Origin: Rhizorhabdus sp049889055
GTDB lineage: Bacteria > Pseudomonadota > Alphaproteobacteria > Sphingomonadales > Sphingomonadaceae
Direction: 5' to 3'
Length of the DNA: 64,000 nt
NCBI RefSeq assembly: GCF_049889055.1
Contig: NZ_JBLTWO010000002.1
Span: 62,001-126,000, forward strand
The notes under the pieces were generated by a model that searched no databases, had not been told where the DNA came from, and saw only the letters and a program-made list of their open reading frames with translations. This document shows, one piece after another, positions 42,742 through 51,234 of this stretch; within the stretch, counting starts at the first letter, position 1, and every line of letters begins with the position of its first letter. Position numbers and translations under genes: made by a program.

Positions 42742-43242
42742 ATGCGCATCGGCGTCTATCCGGGCACGTTCGACCCGGTCACCCTGGGTCATATGGATAT
42801 CATCCGACGGGGCGCGAAGCTGGTCGACCGGCTGGTCGTCGGGGTAACCACCAACCCTTCCAAGTCGCCGATGTTCACACTCGACGAGCGGCTGGCGATG
42901 GTCCGCAGGGAAACTGCCGATCTGAGCGACCGGATCGAGATCGTCGCATTCGACTCGCTGCTGATGGATTTCGCCGAGCGCATGGGCGCGTCGATCATTG
43001 TCCGCGGCCTGCGCGCCGTCGCCGACTTCGAATATGAGTATCAGATGGCGGGGATGAACCAGCAACTGAACAACCGGGTCGAGACGGTCTTCCTGATGGC
43101 GGATGTCGCCCTGCAGCCGATCGCATCCCGCCTGGTCAAGGAAATCGCGCTCTATGGCGGCGCGATCGATCGTTTCGTTCCCGCGCAGGTGGTGCAGGAA
43201 GTCGTCGCGCGCGTCGAAAAGATCGGTAAGAAGGGTAGCTGA
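42742..43242 (+). CDS. coaD: Phosphopantetheine adenylyltransferase
   Basis: This 166-residue nucleotidyltransferase transfers AMP from ATP to 4'-phosphopantetheine. The motif GVYPGTFDPVTLGHMDIIRRGAKL holds the T/HxGH signature; VVGVTTNPSKSPMFTLDERLAMV, IIVRGLRAVADFEYEYQMAGMN and a C-terminal SSR/KE-like segment (ASRLVKEIALYGG) follow. Two ATGs are near. AAGGGGGG lies seven bases before 42742 but only one before 42736, so 42742 is chosen. Confidence 0.95.
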   Translation: MRIGVYPGTFDPVTLGHMDIIRRGAKLVDRLVVGVTTNPSKSPMFTLDERLAMVRRETADLSDRIEIVAFDSLLMDFAERMGASIIVRGLRAVADFEYEYQMAGMNQQLNNRVETVFLMADVALQPIASRLVKEIALYGGAIDRFVPAQVVQEVVARVEKIGKKGS

Positions 43243-43320
43243 AGGGCCGGGCGGTTCAGCCGACCGCAAGCCCGCTGCGAGTAAGGAACCCGCGCCCTGC
43301 GCGGTTGGAGAATGGATCTG

Positions 43321-44184
43321 ATGCGTTCGAAGTTGATTGTCGCGGCCCTTGCCGGCCTGTTCATGGCCGGAACCAGTGTCGCACAGGTCGCGGGGGACGT
43401 GCCTCCGCCGCAGGACCCGCAGAATATCCTGAACCTCGACCTTTCCACCGGCGGCCGGGTCAAGATCCAGCTGCGCCCGGATCAGGCGCCCTATTCGGTC
43501 GACCGGATCAAGACGCTGACGCGCCGCCATTTCTATGATGGCCTGATCTTCCACCGCGTCATCGAGGGCTTCATGGCGCAGGGCGGCGATCCGCAGGGCA
43601 CCGGAGAGGGTGGGTCCGACCTTCCCGACCTGAAGGCCGAGTTCAACGATCTGCCGCACGTCCGCGGAGCGATGGCGATGGCGCGCGCCCAGTCCCCCGA
43701 CAGCGCCAACAGTCAGTTCTACATCATGCTTCAGCCAAACCTGACGCTCGACCGCAACTATACGGTGATCGGTCGCGTCGTGTCGGGCATGCAGTTCGTC
43801 GATGCGCTCGAGCGGGGCGAACCGCCCGCGAATCCGTCGAAGATCGTCCATGCCTCGATTGAATCCGACGATCTCGGCCAGGCCCCGGCCGCGTTCGTGC
43901 CGCCGCCGCCAAAGGCCGCAGAGGCGGCTCCGGTCCTGACCGGCAAGGCGGCCAAGCAGGCGCGCAAGGACGCCGAGGAAAAGGCCGAGGCCGAAGCCAA
44001 GGCGAAGAAGAAACAGGAAAAGTCCGAGCGCAAGGCGGCCAAGGAACAGGCCAAGGCTGCGCGTGAGGAAGGCGACCGCCCGGCCACCGGTACCGCCGCC
44101 GCCGTCGACGCGATCAGCCCGTCGCCTACCGCAAATGCGGTCGATCAGGTCGCAACCGAAGAGGCTCCGGCCAAACCGAACTGA
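43321..44184 (+). CDS. Exported cyclophilin-type peptidyl-prolyl isomerase
   Basis: The 287-residue product has a signal peptide (residues 1-21, LIVAALAGLFMAGTSVAQ) and a cyclophilin domain (about 37-180; FYDGLIFHRVIEGFMAQGGDP, AMARAQSPDSANSQFYIML, YTVIGRVVSGMQFVDAL). It should catalyse proline isomerisation in the periplasm. A long tail (about 205-287) of Lys/Glu/Ala (KAEAEAKAKKKQEKSERKAAKE) and then Thr/Ala/Pro follows, which is unusual. GGAG lies ten bases before 43321 and one before the alternative ATG at 43312. queA follows two bases later. Confidence 0.9.
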   Translation: MRSKLIVAALAGLFMAGTSVAQVAGDVPPPQDPQNILNLDLSTGGRVKIQLRPDQAPYSVDRIKTLTRRHFYDGLIFHRVIEGFMAQGGDPQGTGEGGSDLPDLKAEFNDLPHVRGAMAMARAQSPDSANSQFYIMLQPNLTLDRNYTVIGRVVSGMQFVDALERGEPPANPSKIVHASIESDDLGQAPAAFVPPPPKAAEAAPVLTGKAAKQARKDAEEKAEAEAKAKKKQEKSERKAAKEQAKAAREEGDRPATGTAAAVDAISPSPTANAVDQVATEEAPAKPN

Positions 44185-44185
44185 T

Positions 44186-45217
44186 ATGCGCGTTGATCTC
44201 TTCGACTTCGACCTTCCCGCAGAGAATATCGCGCTCCGGCCCGCCGACCCACGGGACAGCGCGCGGCTGCTGAACGTGCGCGGGCCGAGCGCGCCGTTCG
44301 ACGATTGGCGGGTCAGCGACCTGCCGAAACTCCTTCGCGCGGGCGATTGCCTGGTGTTCAACGATACGCGGGTCATTCCGGCGCAGCTGGAAGGGCGACG
44401 CGGCGAAGCGCGCATCGGCGCGACGCTGCACAAGCGCGAGGGGCTGCGCAGCTGGCGTGCTTTCGTCCGCAACGCCAAGCGCGTGAAGATCGGCGATCGC
44501 ATCGATTTCGGCCAGGACGTCTTCGCCCTTGCGGTCGATCGTGGAGGCGATGGCTCGATTCTGCTCGAGTTCGAGGGCGACGAACCGGTCGAGCTTCTGC
44601 TTGAGCGGGCGGGAACGATGCCGCTGCCGCCCTATATCGCCGGCAAGCGCGCCGCCGACGAGCGTGACCTCGACGATTATCAGACGATGTTCGCGCGCGA
44701 GAAGGGCGCGGTGGCGGCTCCGACCGCCGCGCTGCACTTCACCCCGCGCCTGATGGAGGCGCTGGCGGCGGCGGGCATCGCCAGCGAGACGCTGACGCTC
44801 CATGTCGGCGCAGGCACCTTCCTGCCGGTCAAGGCCGACGATACAGACGACCATCGGATGCACGCCGAATGGGGGCGGATCGAGGCCGACGTCGCCGATC
44901 GCCTCAACGCCGTCCGCGCCGCAGGCGGGCGGGTGATCTCGGTCGGCACGACCAGCCTTCGGCTGCTGGAGAGCGCCACGGGTGAGGACCGGGTCATCCG
45001 ACCCTTTGCCGGAGACACCTCGATCTTCATCACGCCCGGCTATCGCTTTCGCGCGATCGATGGTCTGATGACCAACTTCCACCTGCCGAAGTCGACCCTG
45101 TTCATGCTCGTCAGCGCGCTGATGGGCCGGGAACGGATGCAGGCGGCCTATGCGCATGCGATCGCACAGGGATATCGCTTTTACAGCTATGGCGACAGCT
45201 CGCTGCTGATACCCTGA
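44186..45217 (+). CDS. queA: tRNA preQ1(34) S-adenosylmethionine ribosyltransferase-isomerase
   Basis: This 343-residue enzyme forms epoxyqueuosine on tRNA wobble bases by transferring ribose from SAM. It starts MRVDLFDFDLPAENIALRP. RDSARLLNV, LVFNDTRVIPAQLEGRR, MPLPPYI, ERDLDDYQTMFAREKGAVAAPTAALHFT, LHVGAGTFLPVKADD and FHLPKSTLFMLVSALMGRE are all diagnostic. The ATG 44186 is two bases after the cyclophilin stop, so it is co-transcribed with it. The tgt gene, often next, is not seen before the window's next gene. Confidence 0.96.
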   Translation: MRVDLFDFDLPAENIALRPADPRDSARLLNVRGPSAPFDDWRVSDLPKLLRAGDCLVFNDTRVIPAQLEGRRGEARIGATLHKREGLRSWRAFVRNAKRVKIGDRIDFGQDVFALAVDRGGDGSILLEFEGDEPVELLLERAGTMPLPPYIAGKRAADERDLDDYQTMFAREKGAVAAPTAALHFTPRLMEALAAAGIASETLTLHVGAGTFLPVKADDTDDHRMHAEWGRIEADVADRLNAVRAAGGRVISVGTTSLRLLESATGEDRVIRPFAGDTSIFITPGYRFRAIDGLMTNFHLPKSTLFMLVSALMGRERMQAAYAHAIAQGYRFYSYGDSSLLIP

Positions 45218-45293
45218 TCCGCTCGGATTGGCGGGGTGGAAAGGCAGCTGAAACGCGCTATGCGTCGTGCTCCATCGGGGGGCTGGTGAAGAC

Positions 45294-45878
45294 GTGCAGA
45301 AGATCGATACGGGCAGTCCCTTCATCCACAGGTTCGACGATGCGCTCGATCCGGTCCTGTGCCAGCAGCTATGCGCTTTGCTCGGGCAGAGGACCGGGCC
45401 GCAGATATTGGCGGCGGGCGATCAGCGCTTGCCATGGCATGCGGGCGATACCTTTTCCTTCGATCATTGGGAGCAGGGCGAGCTGCGAAGGGCGATCGGC
45501 GCCTACCGTATCCTGATCGCCCAGCTGATCTGCCTGTGCCAGCGCGAGGTGGTCTATCCCCATTTCACCGATCTGGTGCGCTGGCGCCCCGGCAAGGCGA
45601 TGGCCGAGCATAAGGATGACGGCTATCCCGGCGACGATCCGCTGCTGGGGGTCCGCCATTATTCGGCGGTCACCTATTGCAACGACGATTTCGAAGGCGG
45701 CGAGACCTTCATCCGGAACGGGCAGGGTGGGCACTATGTGTCCCGGCCCAGGATGGGCAGCCTCGTCTTTTACCCGAGCGACGAACGCGCGGCGCACGGT
45801 GTGAGGCCGGTGGTCGGCAACGACCGCGTGACCCTGAGCAGCTGGTACACCCGCGACCCCGCGCATTACCGGCCTTGA
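45294..45878 (+). CDS. 2-oxoglutarate/Fe(II)-dependent oxygenase (prolyl 4-hydroxylase-like)
   Basis: This 194-residue double-stranded beta-helix oxygenase shows the iron facial triad: HxD in MAEHKDDGYPGDDP and the distal His in DERAAHGVRPV. The region from GVRHYSAVTYCNDDFEGGETFIRNG to GSLVFYPSDERAAHGV to RVTLSSWYTRDP matches prolyl 4-hydroxylase-type enzymes. The substrate is unknown. Start is uncertain: GTG 45294 has a GGTGA just upstream; GTG 45267 would add nine residues. It follows queA by 76 bp and converges on the chaperone-usher cluster. Confidence 0.8.
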   Translation: MQKIDTGSPFIHRFDDALDPVLCQQLCALLGQRTGPQILAAGDQRLPWHAGDTFSFDHWEQGELRRAIGAYRILIAQLICLCQREVVYPHFTDLVRWRPGKAMAEHKDDGYPGDDPLLGVRHYSAVTYCNDDFEGGETFIRNGQGGHYVSRPRMGSLVFYPSDERAAHGVRPVVGNDRVTLSSWYTRDPAHYRP

Positions 45879-45905
45879 GGCTTCACCGAAGCTGAGGCCT
45901 GGACG

Positions 45906-46904
45906 TCAGTTGTAGGTCACCGTCACCGTGAGGTTGCCCGAATATTGCCCGCGGGCCGTAGTCGAGAGCACGCTGATCGTCCCGCCGACGCCAAGGGTCA
46001 GCGTGCCTGTCGCCGGCATCGTCTGATTGCCGGTTGCGGTCTTCGACGTCGTAACGCTCAACGTGCTGGCTCCGTTCGACATGACGATATTGCCGGTGGG
46101 CGAATAGCTGATCGCGAATGTCGTGCTCGGTTGGCCGGTGATGGTGTACTGAGCGCGGCTGGGAGCTGGGCTCGGCAGGGCGATGAGATTGACGTTGCCG
46201 GTTTGGGTTCTGATGCCGGTGCTGTTGTTGACGATGACCGAAGCCGAAGCTCCGGAAGGCTGGCGGACCAGGGTGCCGAAGCTGAGGTCCGACACTTTCA
46301 CCATCTGCAGCGGCCGACGAATGGTGATGGTTGCAGCTGCCGTCGAACCCGTGGTCGGTACCGTCGGATCCTTGGCGACATAGACGTAAAAGGTGCTCGT
46401 CTGGGCCCCGGTCGCGCCGCCGGTATTGTCGCCCGCTACCGGCAGCTTGGTGTCGAGCAGGAAGGTGAGGTTGCCGGTGCTCGTCCAGCCGGTCATCGTG
46501 AAATCGAGCAGCGAACCCGTCGTCGTCCCGGTGATCGTCCCGGTCCCGTTGATCGCCGTGAACTCCTGAATCAGTCCCGCCCGACCGGTGCTGCTCAACG
46601 CGCCGACGCGAATCCGGGCCCGGTTGCCGGCGACGGAGCAGGTGTTGGGGGAGCCGCTGCCGGCGCAACGTATCGTCACCGTCGCGCGACGGACCGTGCC
46701 CTTGATCCGGGCGCCGCTGCCGGACTGCACAGTCACCGTCGTATTGGTCTGGGCGAACACCGTGGTGCCGGACACCGCAGCCGCGACTTCGCCATAGGCG
46801 GTGATCGGGCTGATCGCATTGACGGTATAGGTCTGCGCCACCACCGGATAGGATGCCACGCCGAAAAGGGCGACCAACGCCACCAGGATATAGCGGCCGC
46901 TCAT
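45906..46904 (-). CDS. Two-domain DUF4402 protein, probable tip adhesin of a chaperone-usher pilus
   Basis: The 332-residue exported protein has a signal peptide ending at VVAQ (about 24), an N-terminal beta domain (about 25-190, with two Cys in IRCAGSGSPNTCSVAG) and a C-terminal DUF4402 domain (about 195-332; ITIRRPLQMVKVSDLSFGTLVRQPSG ... GNLTVTVTYN). Its last residues Tyr-Asn match those of the other two subunits in the operon, with the penultimate Tyr typical of pilins handled by a chaperone. A binding domain plus a pilin domain, in the last gene of the operon, is how tip adhesins are built and placed. Its ATG overlaps the usher stop by 4 bp. Role inferred. Confidence 0.7.
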   Translation of the reverse strand: MSGRYILVALVALFGVASYPVVAQTYTVNAISPITAYGEVAAAVSGTTVFAQTNTTVTVQSGSGARIKGTVRRATVTIRCAGSGSPNTCSVAGNRARIRVGALSSTGRAGLIQEFTAINGTGTITGTTTGSLLDFTMTGWTSTGNLTFLLDTKLPVAGDNTGGATGAQTSTFYVYVAKDPTVPTTGSTAAATITIRRPLQMVKVSDLSFGTLVRQPSGASASVIVNNSTGIRTQTGNVNLIALPSPAPSRAQYTITGQPSTTFAISYSPTGNIVMSNGASTLSVTTSKTATGNQTMPATGTLTLGVGGTISVLSTTARGQYSGNLTVTVTYN

Positions 46905-49621
46905 TCGAATATCACCATTGCCTGAACATCCGGTGCCGGACCGCCCTGCGCGCCGATCGTGAAGCTGACCGGTTCGGCTAGCCGCATGTTCAGCCGGCGA
47001 GCCTGCGTCTCCTCGATCTCCAGCCGGTAGGTTCCAGGTCGCAGCGCATCGAACAGCGCGCTGCCGTCGAACTCCGTCCGGCCCTCATGGGCTTCCCCAT
47101 TCTCATTCACGACACGCAGCATCACAGCCGAAAGCCCCACCTTCCGATCCCCGCGCCGGACGGTGATGGTGATCATCACCTCGCCCTTCGCCTGGATGGG
47201 ATAGCGTATAACAGCAACGGTGCCGGCGCGAGGCGTGAATTCGGCCACCGGCGGTGGTCCCGCGACATTGTCGAGCTGGACGTTGTCGAGGCTCGTGCGG
47301 ACCTGCGCGACCGTGCCATAGCCGAGGCCGGTGACCAGCGCCCGGCCCTTGTCGTCGGTGACGATCTCCTCACCGCCCGAGCCGCTGGTCACGACACCGG
47401 CAACCGGCTCCTCGCCCCGGTCGAAGCGGCCATTGCCATTATCGTCGAGGAACGCCTGGATCGCGGCGTTGCCGCCCGAGGCTGCCCCCGGCCTGCGCGG
47501 CAGATAGCCGCCGCCGAGCGGATCGGGAACCAGACTGAACGCCAGCTGGAGCCCCAGCCGCCAGTCGTTGCGCGGGCGGCTATACTGCGCGTCGAGCGAC
47601 AGGTCGGCGAAGGGCAGGCGCCGGATCGCGGAGACCTGAATCGTGCTGTCCCGGTCGCCTTGAAAGCTCTGGCCCAGGCCGATGCGCACGGCGGTGCTTT
47701 CACCGATGTTGCGATCGGCGACGATCGAGAGCGCGCCGAGGCGCAGGTCGGGCAGCAGCTGATAGTCGACTGCGGCGCGCAGCTGCCATTGGAACAGGGC
47801 GAAGGAGGACAGGCTGATGAGTCCCGACAGGCGGTTGATCGCGCTGCCCAGCACCGGTTCGGTCCGTTCGAAATCGAAACCGGTGGACACATAGAGGCCG
47901 CCGATAGGCGCAGAGGCGCGCAACAGGCCGGCCCAGTTCCGGTCGCCATTGGCAAATTGGTCGCGCGTCATGCGGAACGAGAAGGGAATGGAGAAACCGC
48001 GCGACGGGCGCAGCTGCCAGTCGAGGTTGAGCTCGCTCGACCGCCGCAATGGTCTGCCGTCGCCGCCCCGGGGAATCGTCTCGTCGACGAAGCCGCCGCC
48101 ATATTCCGAATGGCGGACGATCGTCGAGATCTTCATCCATTCGCCGGCCAGGGCCAGCGCGACCGCCGTCCCGCCGCGCTCGTCGGCCGCGCCGTCGATC
48201 TGGGTCGCGACGCCGGCAATCGAGGTGCGCACCCCGGCGGTGGCCAACAGCCGTTCGCCCCTGCCGCTGGGCGAATAGCTGGCGACGCCGCCGGCGAGCG
48301 TGACATTCTCGGACAGGCCATAGGCCATGTTGGCGGTAATCCGCATGTCGCCGACGCCGGGGCTGGCGATCACGTTGGAGTCGCGTGACGGGAAGCGGAT
48401 CACCGTCCGCTCCTGTTGCGCGACGCCGAGGTCGACGTTGAACTGGCCCGGTTCGAGCTGGCCGCCGCCGACATTCACGACCCGCACGTCCTCGGTGCGT
48501 TCGCCGCGCGGGCCATAAGCGACGATTCGGATGATGTTGACACCGCGCTGCAGAGGTACGTCGCGAAACTCGTAGCGCCCCTGAACCGGGGTCGACTGGC
48601 CGCTGCGCAACACGTCGTTGACGTAGAGTTCGACATCATAGCCCAGCGGGAGTTCGCCGCGCAGGTCGACCCGGCCGAAAATGCTGGTCTGTGTCAGCGG
48701 CGCGGTGCTCAGCGACACGCCCCGTCCGGCAAGGCTGCGCGCGCCGAGGGGCAGGGCCGGGGTGAAGATGTCGCCGGCCGAAGCGCGGGTGAAACCGAGC
48801 GGTCCGAGCGCTTCGCCATCGGCATCGCGCCGTTCGAGCAGCATCCGCGCGGTGACCGGGCGGCCCTTCTGATCCGATCCGACATAGCCCTGAAAGTTGC
48901 TGAACAGAAGATCGCCGCCCGCGCGGACATCGTAGCGATAGGGGTAGGGGGGCGGGCGCTCCTGCGCGCCGGCCTCGACCAGCACATCGAAGCTGGGCAG
49001 GGTCACCAGCGCAGGCGGAGAGTCGACGCGATAAACGTCGGCGGGCGTGCTGCCTCCGCTCTGCAGCCCGCGGAGCTTTGCCAACCGGTCGAGGCGTGAC
49101 TGGATCGGCAGCGGTTCGCGCGCGACAAGCTCCAGACGCAGGGCCGCTTCATCCAGCCGGACACGCACCGGCAGCAGCTTTTCGAGCAATGACGCCCTGA
49201 CATAGATATCGTTGGCGCCGACCACCATGTCGCCGGCGAGCAGCAGTTGCAGATTGCCGTCGACCCGGACGACCCCGCTGGGCAGATCCGCGACGACCGA
49301 GCGCCGGGCCTCACCGATCGTGCCGACGATCCGTTTCTCACCCAGCTGCACGTTCAGATCGGCATCGAGCAATCGCGACAATTCGCCGACCGGGATCAGC
49401 AGACCGACCTGCGAGGCATAGACTGGCAGCGAGTCGGTGATGTTGAGCCGATCGAGCACGACTTCGACCAGCAGCAGGTCATTCTCGTCGAGCGGGTTTC
49501 CGGCAGGCTCGATATAGTCGACGAGCGTGGCTGAGCCGGCAGGTTGCGCTTCCCCAGGCACGGGAGCGAGCAACGAGACAGCCATCAGGGACAAGCACGC
49601 CGTGGTCGGCGGTCGCCTCAC
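46901..49621 (-). CDS. Outer-membrane usher of a chaperone-usher pilus
   Basis: The 906-residue exported protein (signal ending near GEAQP) matches ushers in size and order. An N-terminal periplasmic part (30-200) is followed by a beta-barrel (about 240-710) rich in alternating strands. Near residues 325-390 is a plug-like insert (VELYVNDVLRSGQSTPVQGRYEFRDVPLQRGVNIIRI). The C-terminal part (about 715-906) is unusual: it begins with the loop FLDDNGNGRFDRGEEPVAGV, a DxNxNGxxD calcium-binding-type motif, followed by beta-sandwich-like strands. Start is GTG 49621, overlapping the chaperone stop. Both flanking overlaps are 4 bp, so expression is coupled. Confidence 0.8.
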   Translation of the reverse strand: MRRPPTTACLSLMAVSLLAPVPGEAQPAGSATLVDYIEPAGNPLDENDLLLVEVVLDRLNITDSLPVYASQVGLLIPVGELSRLLDADLNVQLGEKRIVGTIGEARRSVVADLPSGVVRVDGNLQLLLAGDMVVGANDIYVRASLLEKLLPVRVRLDEAALRLELVAREPLPIQSRLDRLAKLRGLQSGGSTPADVYRVDSPPALVTLPSFDVLVEAGAQERPPPYPYRYDVRAGGDLLFSNFQGYVGSDQKGRPVTARMLLERRDADGEALGPLGFTRASAGDIFTPALPLGARSLAGRGVSLSTAPLTQTSIFGRVDLRGELPLGYDVELYVNDVLRSGQSTPVQGRYEFRDVPLQRGVNIIRIVAYGPRGERTEDVRVVNVGGGQLEPGQFNVDLGVAQQERTVIRFPSRDSNVIASPGVGDMRITANMAYGLSENVTLAGGVASYSPSGRGERLLATAGVRTSIAGVATQIDGAADERGGTAVALALAGEWMKISTIVRHSEYGGGFVDETIPRGGDGRPLRRSSELNLDWQLRPSRGFSIPFSFRMTRDQFANGDRNWAGLLRASAPIGGLYVSTGFDFERTEPVLGSAINRLSGLISLSSFALFQWQLRAAVDYQLLPDLRLGALSIVADRNIGESTAVRIGLGQSFQGDRDSTIQVSAIRRLPFADLSLDAQYSRPRNDWRLGLQLAFSLVPDPLGGGYLPRRPGAASGGNAAIQAFLDDNGNGRFDRGEEPVAGVVTSGSGGEEIVTDDKGRALVTGLGYGTVAQVRTSLDNVQLDNVAGPPPVAEFTPRAGTVAVIRYPIQAKGEVMITITVRRGDRKVGLSAVMLRVVNENGEAHEGRTEFDGSALFDALRPGTYRLEIEETQARRLNMRLAEPVSFTIGAQGGPAPDVQAMVIFE

Positions 49622-50550
49622 GGAGCGGCGACGGAAGCCTTGCTGAGGACTTTACCCGGCGACGTATCGTCATCGCGAAACTCAATGTCGATCCGCTCGC
49701 CTGGCGCTGGAAGGCGCGTCAGCTGGACCCGGACATATCGTCGCTCGATCTCCGGATAAACGCCGATCCCGCGCACTGCGCCGATCGGCTCCTCCCCCTG
49801 CTTCTTGCTCCCTTTTATCTCGATATCGCCGTACAGCGAATTGGCCCCCTGCCTCACGAGATCCAGTGTCAAAATGGCGGTGCGGACCGCCGGCGCCTGC
49901 CCGTCGGGCGAGACATTCTCGAAGCTGATCGCCGCTTTCTCGATCGCGGCGCGGATATCGACCGGGCCGACGCGCACGATGACGGGGATCGACAAAGCGA
50001 GCACCGAATTGATCCGGAAGGAGAGTTCGCCCTCCTTGCGTCCGGCTGCCTCTTCGGCGGTCAGCCCGCTGTCGGCGGGCGGGATGCCGGTTACCGTCAG
50101 ATGCGTGCGATACTCGCCCGGCGGAACCTCGCTCGTCGATGCGGCGCGAATGCGGATCGTCTGGCCGGTCCCTTGCGCCACCCTGATCCGACGTGGCGTC
50201 GCGACCAGATAGGCCCTGGCCGATTTGAGCCGTTCGAATTCGGGCTTGCCGGCGGCGTCGCTCGCAGGAACGATCTGTCCGTCGGGCAGCATAACGCGGT
50301 CGATCAGCTCGACATCGAAGGACCCCGTGCCGCTGCTGCTCGCCACCGAGATCGTTGCGGATTTGCCCAGACGGTCGAAGGTCACGCGCTTCGGATTGAG
50401 ATTGACGCTGGCCACGCCAGCGGAGATCGCAGGTTCGGCAGCCTGACTGAAGGATGGAGCGGACTGAAGGAGACAGGCCGACATCAACAGGGCTGCGATC
50501 GGGTGCGACACCTTTGTCCGTCGCCTGGCCTGCATCCTGTCCAACTGCAT
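49618..50550 (-). CDS. PapD-like periplasmic pilus chaperone
   Basis: The 310-residue product has a signal peptide (about 15-37, ending SFSQA) and two immunoglobulin-like parts. The first (about 45-165) contains VNLNPKRVTFDRLGKSATISVASSSG and ARAYLVATPRRIRVAQGTGQTIRIRA...PPGEYRTHLTVTGIPP, the strand-G and IPP signature of pilus chaperones. The second part (about 190-300) is beta-rich. It is longer than PapD/FimC (about 230) and divergent. It would bind each DUF4402 subunit in the periplasm and pass it to the usher. ATG 50550 is used; ATG 50535 is also possible. Assignment relies on motif and neighbours. Confidence 0.75.
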   Translation of the reverse strand: MQLDRMQARRRTKVSHPIAALLMSACLLQSAPSFSQAAEPAISAGVASVNLNPKRVTFDRLGKSATISVASSSGTGSFDVELIDRVMLPDGQIVPASDAAGKPEFERLKSARAYLVATPRRIRVAQGTGQTIRIRAASTSEVPPGEYRTHLTVTGIPPADSGLTAEEAAGRKEGELSFRINSVLALSIPVIVRVGPVDIRAAIEKAAISFENVSPDGQAPAVRTAILTLDLVRQGANSLYGDIEIKGSKKQGEEPIGAVRGIGVYPEIERRYVRVQLTRLPAPGERIDIEFRDDDTSPGKVLSKASVAAP

Positions 50551-50588
50551 CCCCGCTGCCCGTAGCCCAACCCTAAGCTTGGTTTATA

Positions 50589-51170
50589 CTAGTTATATTG
50601 GACCGCAACCACCAAGACGCCGGCATAATTTCCCGCTTCCGCAGAGGCATTGGGTTGAAGTGCCCCGCCCACGTCGAAGGCGAGCGCGCCGCTGTCCTTG
50701 CCGAAGGCGACCAGCCGGGTGCCGCCGCCACCCGTGATGTTGGTGGTGGTGCTGAATTCCACTTCACCCTGACCGTTGAGGCGCAGCAGCGAGACGGTTT
50801 GCGGCACGCTGATCGACACAACCTGATCGGGATTGCCGAGCAGGGTGAAGCTTGCCTGGCTCGATAATCCGGGGCTTATTCCCTGGGCGATCTGCTCGGC
50901 AGCTTCGGTTCCCACGCTGAGTCGCGGCGCGGCAGAAAAGCCCGTTGGAAGGGGGAGGGAGGTCGATCCCACGCTGGTCCCGATATTGGTCAGAAGGGGC
51001 ACCGTCACCGCGCCGATGACGACCGCCTGTTCGGTGGTGACGCCGCTCGGCTGAGTGATCGTTACTCCGGCGTCGGTGGACGCAGTGGACTGTCCCTGCC
51101 CCGACGCTGATGGAGTCAGCCCCGCGGACAGGAGCAGCATCGCCGCGAAGGTCGTCCCCGAGCGGATCAT
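50589..51170 (-). CDS. DUF4402 protein, second pilus subunit
   Basis: The 193-residue exported protein has a signal peptide (about 1-23, ending ASGQ). A DUF4402-type beta domain runs from VTTEQAVVIGAVTVPLLTNI to the C-terminus GVLVVAVQYN. The body has a Gly-rich loop (TNITGGGGTRLVAFG). The Tyr-Asn end is shared with both other subunits. AGGAG lies five bases before ATG 51170 and two before ATG 51173; the former is preferred. It is separated from the major subunit gene by a hairpin-containing 64-bp gap, suggesting lower expression. A minor or adaptor subunit is likely. Confidence 0.7.
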   Translation of the reverse strand: MIRSGTTFAAMLLLSAGLTPSASGQGQSTASTDAGVTITQPSGVTTEQAVVIGAVTVPLLTNIGTSVGSTSLPLPTGFSAAPRLSVGTEAAEQIAQGISPGLSSQASFTLLGNPDQVVSISVPQTVSLLRLNGQGEVEFSTTTNITGGGGTRLVAFGKDSGALAFDVGGALQPNASAEAGNYAGVLVVAVQYN

Positions 51171-51195
51171 CATTGCTCCTCGGTGCCGGTCCCCA

Positions 51196-51221
51196 CGGCC
51201 CGGCGGGTATCGCACGGGCCG
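51196..51221 (-). other. Intercistronic hairpin after the major subunit gene
   Basis: CGGCCCG (51196-51202) and CGGGCCG (51215-51221) form a perfect 7-bp stem with a 12-nt loop, starting 14 bases after the stop of the first pilin gene. Such hairpins behind the first pilin gene stabilise its mRNA or cause partial termination in other pilus operons. Confidence 0.5.
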
Positions 51222-51234
51222 GGGCGGCGGTCCG

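Noticed and set aside
41773..44502. 909-residue open frame on the minus strand
   Set aside because: Antisense to ispA, coaD, the cyclophilin gene and queA, all of which have clear motifs.
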